Below, piece by piece: positions 1-12,000 of a stretch of DNA of 64,000 nucleotides. The position numbers and the translations under genes were made by a program. The number at the start of each line of letters is the position of its first letter. Position 1 is the first letter of the stretch. Under the pieces are notes generated by a model that had not been told where the DNA came from, ran no database searches, and was given only the letters and a program-made list of their open reading frames with translations. Source of the DNA: Megaleporinus macrocephalus (taxonomy: Eukaryota > Chordata > Actinopteri > Characiformes > Anostomidae); the NCBI GenBank assembly GCA_021613375.1, contig CM038716.1, positions 682,001 to 746,000 on the forward strand, written 5' to 3'.

Positions 1-1252
1 TACAAACAACAATGTCAAATGCAGAATGACAGAACAGCGCCAAAAAGTGAACTGCCAGATGGGACCTGTCCCACCCAATATCAGAAACAGGTAGATTTGT
101 CCCACCCAAAAATTAAACCACAGAAAAGTGGAAACTGTTTAAAAATCTTTTTTTTTTAAAAAAGCGCGTTTTGGCAGCCTTCGCTGTGTTTGTTGTTAGC
201 AACTGGCTTTGGTTGTTAGGTGGTTTGTGTTAAGATACCTGTTCCCTACGTTCACTGGAGCGTAGGGTAGTTTGTGGCAGCTTTAAATTCGAAGTCAGTG
301 ACAAGAGCAATGAATAGCAACAATGGCCATATATGCTGCAATAAAACGGCTTTTGTATAATGCGTTGTCATGGTAACAGATTAGGCGAGTTTAACGTTTA
401 TATTAACTTTTGTCAGAAAGCTCTGAAACGTAAAGTTACATTACGCTCTGGCCACGTCCCAAACTGCATACTGCTATAACACCAAATGCGTAAAAAAATA
501 AGCTATAATAAATAAAATAAATAAATGAATGAACAACAGGACACCATCGTTAGAAGTGCTTACAGTAGGTGCAGTATGTAATGTTCCAGAGCGTGTTGTT
601 TGGGACACAACCTTACTGTCTAACATTAATGTTAGTCGATCGATCCAAATATCGATAATATCGATACCAACGCTGGTATTGATATTGATCAATACTCGTG
701 TAAAAAGATCGATACTCAAGCTTTTTTTCTCCCGCACGCACTGACTGCTGCGGACGCGGATTCATCAAAGTCTACTCTCTGTCAGTGCGCTGTGTCACAG
801 CACGGAGCAGCGCCCCTCCTCTCCCCCTCCCCCTCCCCTCTCTCGTTTTTTGTCACCGTCACGTGGCTCAGCGCCAGCCAACCAGCCATGCAAGTAGGCT
901 CAGCCTGGCCCGCCCACTCAGCGCTCTCCTCCAGTCCACACGTCACAGCACGGAGAGAGACATTACCGGAGTTAGGAAGAGAAGCGCTGAGAAGGAGGAT
1001 TAACTTGTGGAGCATTGGCAACAAGATAAATGCCTGTATAATGTGTCCACCACTACCATTGCAATGGTCTTGCTGTAATCCGCCATGTTTATTTACGTCT
1101 CGTTCGCGAGAAATTCCCGCCTACTCTCACGATGTAGCAGTTGAGAGCAAGTACGGATAGATAAGACTGAAGAGAGAAATTTGAGAACTAAGCTCTAAAA
1201 TGTGGACACAGTCTACACTAGCCGCCTACATATGAGGGAGGACTCAACTCAC
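1..1252. other. 5' flank, no confirmed gene
   Basis: No exon is supported here. Positions about 630-720 are rich in ATCGAT-type words arranged as short inverted repeats, a look common at the ends of fish hAT-like repeats. Positions about 780-1010 are GC-rich with several CpGs and runs of CCCCTCC, which could be promoter-like, but no defined transcription start can be read. It could be the shared 5' region of ssh2 and an upstream gene, or simply repeat sequence. Confidence 0.3.
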
Positions 1253-1523
1253 CCAGGTTACAAGCTGTTTGTACCCTTGCCATCGGACAGAAAGTACAGG
1301 TATATCAGGATACACATCAGTAGACTGAATAACAGATTTTCTTAGAACTTCATTTCCTTCACCACATAGACCCAGAGCTAGCAGAGACGAAGCTGTCAAT
1401 CCAGTCTCACACCCCTCCCCACTTTTCTCGCCCAAGGTGCTGCAAATAATTTCAAATACATCCAGTGACTGAGGTACGGGTTCTGGAGTGGTTTCTATAG
1501 TTCTGAGAACACAGGTTCTTGAA
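1253..1523 (-). CDS. candidate exon of an unidentified minus-strand gene
   Basis: An open minus-strand frame of about 270 bases is bounded at its 3' side by a good donor (CCTGG|gtgagt, intron starting at 1252) and at its 5' side by a weak acceptor (caaatcag|T, exon beginning about 1523). The peptide, including the stretch LDVFEIICSTLGEKSGEG, looks coding-like but I do not recognise it. Frame continuity upstream ends at a stop near 1590. If real, the gene would be head-to-head with ssh2; in human the SSH2 head-to-head neighbour is EFCAB5, but I cannot show that this is EFCAB5. It may equally be a chance open frame or a repeat remnant. Confidence 0.2.
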
Positions 1524-2393
1524 CTGATTTGCAAATGAGCTTCCTTTTTAACTATTTCCTTTTTCCTCAGTAAGAGTTTATTGAGTATTTACTGGGTACA
1601 CATTCTTTCAGACTAATTGTTTTTCAATGTTTCTGCCTATTGTTTGAGACCTGAACCAAGAGTGGAGTGTGATATTTTTCCTACTGTTAAAGGATGATAT
1701 ATATTCATACTTTGTGGTAAAAAAATAAAGTGTACCAATAAACACACTATGTTGTTACTGCGACACAATAAAGTTACTATGTTGTTTATGCACTTGCTAT
1801 ACACGGGTTTTTGTTGCTTACAGACTTACTATAATTGGTCTACTTAGATCTTTTTACATCGTGCATTAAGTTACGTGCATTGATTAAGTAAAATAACTTA
1901 CAATACCCACAGGAGTAAACACATGAAAGTGACTTTTCACTATAATTATAACATATTTTCATGTTGCCCACCACTAATATAGAGCAGCAGCCGGGTTGTT
2001 GCTGGTAAGCCCCGAATGTGGGCTGTCTGTGGGCCCTGCTGCAGAGCCCCGCCTGTAGCACATGGCCGAGTCTTTAGTCCGCCCACATGAACATTGTACG
2101 CCTGCAAGTTCTGTTCAGCCTGGCCACCTCGAGTGGAAAAGAATTTTTTTAAAAGTTAGTGTTTTTTCCGCTTTGCACTGCTATTTTGCAGAAAAATTCA
2201 CCATGTTTTTGTTTACCTTTTAATTGATAAGATTTAACACTGACAGCTTAAGTCTCTTCGAGAGCGTTTAAACGACCGTTCATTGTCGTTTCATTCAGTA
2301 TACCTAACGATTTTTGTTTTTCGTAGTGGAGATTTTTAGGTTTATTTTTTCCGGCCGTTTTGGTTAGTTTTTCTCCCTTCAGTGTGGACTAGT
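1524..2393. other. intergenic / 5' UTR region of ssh2
   Basis: No coding exon is seen. The stretch 1,990-2,130 is moderately GC-rich. Promoter or 5' UTR of ssh2 probably lies between here and 2,437, but no unambiguous core promoter element is visible. Confidence 0.3.
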
Positions 2394-2417
2394 ATGGCCG
2401 TGGGAGAAAGCTTCTGA
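2394..2417 (+). promoter_or_regulatory. short upstream ORF ahead of the proposed ssh2 start
   Basis: An ATG followed by seven sense codons and TGA ends 19 bases before the proposed ssh2 ATG at 2437. If the transcript starts upstream, this small upstream ORF could reduce initiation at the main ATG. This is inference from position only. Confidence 0.25.
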
Positions 2418-2436
2418 GGATCTTCTGGTCTCAGCC

Positions 2437-4542
2437 ATGACCCTGGCTCAATTGAACGTTTTTGAAAGCCCTGCGCCCAGACAGCTCCGCTCGTGTTGTG
2501 GAGCTAAACTGACACCAGCCCTGCTGCATAGTCATACACAACAGATGTAAGTCCACCGACCACTTCATTGTGAGGTTTTTTTTCGAAGGAGGATAGCTGT
2601 TAGCCAGATCACAAAAGCCTGAAGTCGAGCTTGTCCTATAGGAAGAGTTAAGGTCAGGTCTTACTGTGCGCTGTAGTCATCATTAGGGCTGGCAAAACAG
2701 GCCGACCAGTCTCCATTTAGTTCGAGGAACGTAACTTAAAGCAAACTAACACTTTTATTGGCTCACATATGCTTCCAAACGAGCTTAGGTGCGGTTTAAA
2801 ATAAAATGATTTTAGTGTGAGGAAGTTGAGAAATTTAGGCTTCACTGTCGCTTAAGAAACGTTACTGAATGGTGTATGGTAACTTAAACGTGTGACAACA
2901 GGACGTGAAGTGCGTCCTCTGTGTTGGAGCTGTTCTGATGGGCCGAACAGCGGCACACTATTGTTGACTCGCACAGAAATAGCTTTTTTTCTCTATTCAG
3001 ATATTGTGAGATCACTAGGGATATGTTTGCATATTGATTTGGAGCATCATATGTATCCATCTGTTGCTGTTTATGCCCCTTTATGTAAAGCAGTTTAAAG
3101 AAGAATTCTGGCATTTGGCAAATTTAAGTGGTTATGGTAAATGGTCACATAAAGTTAACACAAAATGCTTATGTATATGCTACCTGATGCCTGAAATGTT
3201 GTTTTACAAAGATTTTAAAAGAAGTGTTTGTCTAGCATTTTTGACCAATATCAATACTGCATTAGGAACACATGTAAACTGATTGTTAATTTTAGAAAGT
3301 AAATAAAATAGCTGTATTTGTTTTTTAGGCATTGCAATCCCTGGTTCTTATTACTACAATATCAGAGTAAGTGTCCTGGAAATACAGTATACACAATTTA
3401 GGATACAAGTACCATTAAAATGGTGTCAGCATAGTGTAATAAAAAGTCTAATATACAATGTATTTAGAGTGCTTGCCTTCATTCCATGAATATCCTTGTG
3501 GTTTTCTCCTTATTTTGATTTAATTTGTGGGGGTTGATTGTGGTAAACAGTTGATATCTATGAAGGCAGGTTGTCTGCTGTTAAACTGTAAAATTCAACA
3601 TGTGTGTCATAGTCAGCACCAGCATTGGAAAGTTTGTTTTCTAGGTCTGGTATACTTTCTCAGAGCTGTCAGACAACACAAAGACAAACTAATGAGGGAA
3701 TAACAGCTAGTAGTATCTGAGAGATAATAAAAGCAGGGTTTTTTTTCCAGAATTATTTTTTTTGTATCAGGCTGTAAAATAAGTGTGTGTGCATGTCAGC
3801 AGGGCTAGTAATTGCAGTGGGTTTTCAAGCAATAAAGTGCTATGTTGAACCTAAAATTAAAAATTCCTCTCCTGTTCCACTTCCTTATGTGTGTAAGCAT
3901 AAGAAGATAGGCACACACATAAGGGGGTGTGCTATGCTGGCAGTTCAATTGGGAAGTCTGCAAGTCCTTGATGTTCCAATGATGTGCTGCATGATTTAAG
4001 TATTTTTTTTTACTTCCTTACGTTTTTACATAATAGTAAGCAGTTTAGTCAGCTGAGCCTTAGCAAATCAATTATAAACACAGAAAAAGAAAGTTAAGCA
4101 AAAAAAGAAAATAGAGACATTCTACTCTTATTTAGTGGTTATCTGCAGCACATTCACAGAGGAGTTTAGAACTCTTCTACATTAATTTTTCTTTTTCAGG
4201 GTAGTGAGACCAGTTAGTGTCTAATCATATCTGACCTTGTGTTCATTTCCTGCTCTGCATTCCCCCTAGCACACAAGTAAGTTCTCACCCTGTTTTGTAT
4301 AGTCTGCCCTCCAGAGCCCAATTAATATGTATAAATGTTAATATTTTGATAAACCTGCAGGTGGTGACTAAGCTGTGTTAATTTGGAATAATAGAATAGG
4401 TAGTAATACACCATTCTTTTTTCCACTACTGTCCAAATAGATTTTGTAGCCACACAATTGTTTTTTGAATCGTTAAACAGACAGTCCATATCTTGGAAGG
4501 TTATAGAATGCACCCAGTTTCTACCAGACCCCTGACTACCAG

Positions 4543-4593
<51 letters not shown>

Positions 4594-7500
4594 CCCCCCT
4601 CTCTCTCAGGACTTAACACTCTCTTTCTCAGGCCTGAACTCTTTGGTTAGACTGAGACCCGGACCTATATTTATCCATTCCCTAGTGGGAGTGTGACTAA
4701 TAAGGGCAGAGACAGGTGGGGGTCAGGCATCTCTCCACCCGCTGCAGGGGCAAACGAGTGGACGGACCACTTTGGCCCCTTACATAGTGATGGCTGTGTT
4801 CCTGCCCTATAAAGTACAAGGAAGCCAAACGATGCTGCCATCCAACACCCCCAGTGGTTCTTTCCTTTTCACTCATCCTCCTAAGCGAGCTAGCTGTTTC
4901 CTCTAGTATGATCCATCAGCTTCCCTTTTTGTCTTTTTTCCAGACCTTACAAAGTCTGCCAGAGTGAAATGTCAGCAAGTGAAATTGCTAGTGTGTATCC
5001 CCCATGCCCACTGCACTTCCTGTACATAGATAGAGTTCTACTTGTGAAACCCATTGACCCTGCTGAAGGCAGCATACTGGATCACATTCTTCACACTCTT
5101 CACTGGGAAAAGTCTTCCTACAGCTGTTTATGTTTGTCAAAAAGTTTGCATACTATAAACACAAATTGTTAATGTAAAGAGATAGTCCAGCAAAGAACAA
5201 ATTTGCACGTATTTCTTTATACCACAAATGTTTTTGTTTGGCATCTAATGTTTGATTCGCTGAAGCAATGAGATCAATCTCATCTGCTAACAAATAATAG
5301 TGCTTACAGCAACCAGTTTAGCATAACCCACACATGTCAAATGATTAAGTAATCTCAAATGGGGTTTCGTTTATAACACTGCATAGCATACTAATATCAT
5401 GCACTGTTGCATACATACACATGCCACAAATATTTAGACTGTTTCGAACATTTCTAACCCAGGTGGATTTACAGTAATAAGTGATTACCAATGTTGAGAG
5501 AGAAAGCAGGGTCAAGCGTTATGGGACATAAGCTATGTTTTTTTTTTAATCCATTTTCTTTGTGTGCTCCAATGCGGAATGACTGGCCATAACCCACTAA
5601 GACGGTGCTTAAACAGCAACACATTTGTTTGACCTGTATATTCTGGGTCAGTGTGTGTTTTGTGTGCACATGTTCATAAGACAACAAGCTACCTCTGTAA
5701 AACTGGACACATCAGGGTGTTTTGATGTTTCTGCAGTGTAGTGATGTTTTTTTTTCTCTGTCTCATCATCAGTGAGAATTTCCTTACAGTCAAAGGTGCT
5801 GCTGTGTTCTTACCACATGGAAATGATTCTTTACCCTCCTTAGTGCCCTGCATTACACAGCAGCGAAATAAACACACAGGTATGCCACACACACTGTGAA
5901 CATCACTGAGCGAATAATAAGATTGCTCTCATGCCTCATACCTGGGTAGATGTTGCAATTTTGGCCACTAAAATAGCAAGTCTGTGCAAGTGTGTGTCGA
6001 TCTTGAGACCATCAGCTGGTGGTCTTGGCCTTGAGTTGATTTTCGAGAATTATTATTATTATTATTATTACTATTATTATTAAACATAAAATATTAACAA
6101 AACCAAAATTAAATCAATTAAATCTAAAACAGTGGATTAGTAGGTTTTTACTAATTTTTTAAACACATTAGTGTCACTGCTGGACTGAGAATAATCCATC
6201 TGTCAAAAATCTATCTTTTTAAAAACTCTAGCCGTACTGTTGTGTCTTAAACACTTATACCAGCACAACACACACTAACGTGCCACCACCCAAATAATAC
6301 CAGCTTTGTGGTGGTCCTGTGAGTGTCCTGACCATTAAAGAACAGGTTAAAAGGGAGCTAACAAAGTATGCAGAAAAACAGATGGCTGAAATTGCAGAGC
6401 CACAAAGAGCTCTTTGATAAGAGGAGCTAATAATGGTATTGTAAAAACGAGGAGGTTTTAATGTTATGGCTAATCAGTATCAATGTATTTTATATTTATT
6501 ATAAACATATTACAAAACCATAATATGTACTAATGTGTATATATAATGTCAACATTTTTTTATAAAGACTACACAATTAACCATAAATAAATGTAGTTAT
6601 TACTTTTTGTAAAATTATACATTTGTCTCAACCACTGCCACTCCTGGTTTTGGTCTTGACTCGGACTCTGTGTCTTGGTCTCAGTCTTGATCTAATGATT
6701 TGTTCTAATGGTCTTGACTACAGCATTACCTGTAACCAGGCAGTGATTTAAGAAAGTTGGAACTATGTTGTGAAGTTATTTTTGCAGCAGCTAAACAGTA
6801 CGTCGACAAGAAGGAACACCCTGGTCATGCCAAGAAAACATGGCATTTTTTTCCCCAACTTGTAATTATTTTAAAATCGAAAAAACAATATCAAAGTTTA
6901 GTTTGCTTTCATCATTAACACATAAGCAAAAACAGTGTCATATTTTCAATTAACTATTCAATAAATGGCAGACCGTCTATCTAAACATGTAAAAATGCTA
7001 AACAGTGCTGCAAACTACGAGAGTGGTGCTGTTAGCATTAGCTTTTAGCTTAGCCTGCCATCTTAGATCTATGAACAACAGTACATGTTACATTAAAGCA
7101 CCGATACAAATCGAGATTACAGTATCTCAATTATGAGAGAATGAAGTTAAGCAGTTGGAGCTCAAGGGAAGGTAAAGTTAAACCTGTTGGTGTTTAGATC
7201 TGTAGCTTGATTGACTGTTTTCACATTAGTTTAAAAGACAGACTACAGACCCGAATAAGCCACACATCACAGTACAGGTTTGATTCTGACTAACTAGTGG
7301 TCTGCTGACACAATTTTAAGTGGTAAACAATAGTGTCTTGAATGAGCAAAAGTTAAATGAGTAACTAAAAGCTCAAGCAAACTTGAGCCTGGTTCATGAT
7401 GTTTGGTAGTTGACTGTTGTAGTTAGCAAGCCAAATGTGGCACACAGCACTGACTTGTTTTCAAATGATATCTGAGGGCATAAAGATGAATCACTGGGTA

Positions 7501-8985
7501 AAGGCTAAAATTAGTGTTCTGTGATATGTCATGTTCAAGACCACATTTGAAATCGTTGTTTTAATGAACGTGCACTCACCACCTCAGCAACTCTGAGCAC
7601 CGTTTAGTTTCTCAGTGCACCACCCAGCCTTTTGTCATTAAAATGTTCAAGACCACAAAGCCATGGTAGACAGAGGAAGGCAGTCAGTCTTTAGATAAAC
7701 AGATCTCAGAGTGTATATATACAGGGCTTGGACAATGAAACTGAAACATCTGGTTTTAGACCACAATAATTTATTAGTATGGTGTAGGGCCTCCTTTTGC
7801 GGCCAATACAGCGTCAATTCGTCTTGGGAATGACATATACATGTCCTGCACAGTGGTCAGGGGGATTTTAAGCCATTCTTCTTGCAGGAAAGTGGCCAGG
7901 TCACTACTTGATGCTGGTGGAGGAAGACGTTTCCTGCCTCGCTCCTCCAAAACACCCCAAAGTGGCTCAATAATATTTAGATCTGGTGACTGTCCAGGCC
8001 ATGGGAGATGTTCAACTTCACTTTCATGTTCATCAAACCAGTCTTTCACCAGTCTTGCTGTGTGTATTGGTGCATTGTCATCCTGATACACTGCATCGCC
8101 TTCAGGATACAATGTTTAAACCATTGGATGCACATGGTCCTCCAGAATGCCTCGGTAGTCCTTGGCAGTGACGCACCCATCTAGCACAAATATTGGGCCA
8201 AGGTAATGCCATGATATGGCGGCCCAAACCATCACTGATCCACCCCCATGCTTCACTCTTGGCATGCAACATTCTGGGTGGTACGCTTCCTTGGGGAGCT
8301 TCTCCACACCATAACTCTCCCGGATGTGGGGAAAACAGTAAAGGTGGACTCATCAGAGAATCATACATGTTTCACATTGTCCACAGCCCAAGATTTGCAC
8401 TCCTTGCACCATTAAAACCGATGTTTGGCATTGGCACGAGTGACCAAAGGTTTGGCTATAGCAGTCCTGCCGTGTATATTTACCCTGTGGAGCTCCCGAC
8501 GGACCGTTCTGGTGGAAACAGGAGAGTTTAGGTGCACATTTAATTCTGCCGCGATTTGGGCAGCCGTGGTTGTATGTTTTTTGGATACAATCCGGGTTAG
8601 CACCCGAACATCCCCTTCAAACAGCTTCCTCTTGCGTCCACAGTCAATCCTGTTGGATGTGGTTCATCCTTCTTGTTGGTATGCTGACATTCCCTGGATA
8701 CCGTGGCTCTTGATACATCACAAAGACTTGCTGTCTTGGTCACAGATGCGCCAGCAAGACGTGCACCAATAATTTGTCCTCTTTTGAACTCTGGTATGTC
8801 CCCCATAATGTTGTGTTATTTCAGTTTTTTGAGCAAATCTGTGCTCTTCCCTGATAACTGAACCTTCACACTCTGCTCTTACTGGTGCAATGTGCAATTA
8901 ATGAAGATTGGCCACCAGACTGGTCCAAATTAGCCATGAAACCTCCCACAGGTGTTTCAGTTTTATTGTCCAACACCTGTATATG

Positions 8986-9066
<81 letters not shown>

Positions 9067-12000
9067 TATTTTTCAAATTAACTTTAACATAACCTTTGTC
9101 AGTGCTAATACTGCATGCATTCTCTGCTATATAATGTGAAGCATCCAGTGTGATGTGGCCTTTGAGTTTTTTCTTGGCTCTGATTTTTTTGCCCTTTTTT
9201 ATCTGCACCTCTTGTCAATATGCTCCAATTGTTTTTTTGGGGTTTTTTTTGGCCTTTCAGACATGGAATAGAAATTTGATGCATTATAATAAAATACTAT
9301 TGTCATTATTATGTACATCTGTAACTTTTAAAGCAGAAAATTAATTGCAAAAAAATTGGTGGTGGCAGTAATGAGCTCAACTCTGACATTTCATATGACA
9401 TTTTCATACCATGACATTTCATTGCCATGGTATTGTGGTAAAAATCTTAAGATCTTAAATCTTGTCACAAGATTTATTGGCTTGGTGAGACCATTGCAAA
9501 TTTTGATAGTAGTCTAGCTCTGCTCCTAGTAAGTACACAAACGTTCAGTGCACCCATGCGCACCAGCCTCAGAACTCAACAGATAGAACTTTACTGTTAG
9601 CAGGCTGCTGGAATGTAGCCTGGTCATGAGACTAAAGGCTAATGCATATGTCAGGCCATTTAAGATAACTGTTCCAAAAGCTTAACCTTCAGGGTAAACA
9701 ACATTGAGTAATTTAGTATTTCGTCGATTGACATGTAGGCGTATTTCTATTGATAGTATATTCATGATTCTCTGTAAATGGATGTTGAATGACATTGGCT
9801 TTAACCAATAACTGTAATTAAACAATTTAAGTAAGCTGTCCATGGGCTCTCTGAGTTCTTTTGTTAGTATTCCTCACAAAAACCTTTAAAAACCAGCAAA
9901 CAGAAACTGTTGTTTTATATGTAAAAAGGCTTGAAAGAAGTCTGTAACTGTGTTAGGTGTCTTTGGCATGAAATGTAGAATTTATAGTTTTAAGTTAGAA
10001 ATAAATCAACCTGTATGTTGCTGTCCAGGTGACATCCAGCTACACCTGCAGACCATGTTCACTTTACTTCGGCCAGAGGACACCATCCGCCTGGTAACTA
10101 CCATTTTTTAGCTTTACTTAATAAAAAGTGTGCTGACTCTGCTTATTTACTCAAGGCTGTCTCTCTCTCAGGCGGTCCGGTTAGAGAGTGTCTACCCTCA
10201 GTGTTCACGGTACATGGTAGTGGTGTCAACCAATGGTAGGCAGGAAACTGAAGAGAGTGTGGTCCTTGGCATGGACTTTACCGGCTTAAACAAGTCAGTT
10301 TCTCTTACATGGTCACCATATATCATTCTGTCTACTATGATAGCTCTTGGTCTTCCGGTGAGATAGAGTCCATTTTTTGTCCTACAGTCTGTGCACAGTT
10401 GGGCTGGTCTTACCCCTGTGGAGCGACACTCTGATTCACTTGGATGGAGATGGGTAAGGTGGCATTCACTCCCCAGCATTTCCTATGTAAGCAGTTTTAG
10501 TTCCTCTCCAATACTGTTTCTGTCTCTACAGTGGCTTCAGTGTGTCGACCGCTAACAGAGTCCATGTCTTCAAGCCTGTATCCGTTCAGGCCATGTGGTG
10601 AGTATTGCCGTGATTTCCCTCTTCCACTGCCTCTTTTTCTTATTTTAATTGTTTTTCATTACCTTTCTTTCCTCCTGCATGTTTACTTGCTTCCTTCTCT
10701 TTCTCTTTATTTACATTCTCTTCTTTTTTTCTTCTTTTAGGTCAGCCTTGCAGTCTTTGCACAAAGCTTGCGAAGTAGCAAGGTGTTATAATTACTATCC
10801 AGGCAGCCTCTTTTTGATGTGGGTCAGCTACTACCAGAGCCGCATCTGCTCTGAGCAGCACTGTATCAACGAGTGGAATGCCATGCAGGATGTGCAATCG
10901 CACCAGGCCACCTCACCACCTGTGATGTTTACTGATGTGTGAGTGCATACATTTATGCTTACATACATTTACATATAAACGCACATGGAGAAAACTAGGG
11001 CTGTCCTGAATAACATCTTTTGTAATAATAATAATACAGGACATTTATATAGCACATTTCTAGGACCCAGAAATGCTTACAGATAACAATTACTTAGCCC
11101 ATAAAACATATAAACAATACACTGATGACACAACAGTGACAGAGATGCAAAAATCACAACATGGATGATAGAATGACATATGCAATGAGCTAGTTATGAT
11201 GTAAGGTGGTTGTATGCAAGACAGAATAGATGTGTTTAAATGTTGGCTTTAAGTCAGGACATACAGTTAGACTGCTGAATATGAGAAGGGAAAAAGTTCC
11301 AGAAGTCTGGAAAATGCTTGGTCACCAAAGCTATCAAAGTTAGAAGAGGGAATTGTAAGCAAACCAGCTGTAGAAGAACAGAAAGTGTGCATAAGCTTGA
11401 AAGGTTGAAGAAAAACAGACATATAGGAAGGAGCTTTGTATGTGATGAGAAGGATTGTAAATTGAATGTGGTCTTTGATATGAAGCAACTGAAGATTGTG
11501 GAGATTTTTATATTAATCAAATTAATATTAATATTAATATTTAATTAATATTTTAAAGCTAGTTGTATCACTGTGGTAGGCCAGTTTTAAATTGCATATT
11601 TATCTTGTTGCATTTGTGTTGTCATAGTTTAATTGTTTTGCTTTCCCTGTAATGTGGAAGGTTAAAATCAAGTTTACTGCTGAGAGTATGCGAGATGTCA
11701 GGCGCCTGAGCTGAGATGGTATATATTTCCACATTTACAATGCAGTTAAAAAGTTTAAATATTGTACAAGAATATACTGACAAAATGTATTTTAGTGTCA
11801 GCGTAGAGGAAAATACAGGAGACCATGATTCACATTAAAACACAGAGAACATAGTTTTCACACTGATTAAGCCCATTCCCCAACACAGAATAACATAATA
11901 GACAATACACTCTTTTTAAAAATAAAAAACAAACAGTGAAGGAATATTTGCATAGTCAAGTCCAGCCCCAGAGAAAACCAGTTTAAGAAGCTGTCAGATA

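Noticed and set aside
782..1160. Overlapping open frames on both strands in the GC-rich 5' region
   Set aside because: They arise from low-complexity CCCCTCC/CpG-rich sequence; peptides are repetitive and unlike proteins.
3329..3366. Possible 38-base ssh2 exon flanked by tttttag and gtaagt
   Set aside because: Its length breaks the phase between the proposed first exon and the conserved exon at 5773, and the peptide does not resemble slingshot.
4969..5172. Open frame of 67 codons in ssh2 intron 1
   Set aside because: No recognised domain, no supporting splice frame and ordinary length for chance in this sequence.
8963..9208. Frame with a run of alternating Ile-Tyr
   Set aside because: Translation of the TA microsatellite; the same applies near 47,840-48,049 and 62,154-62,503.
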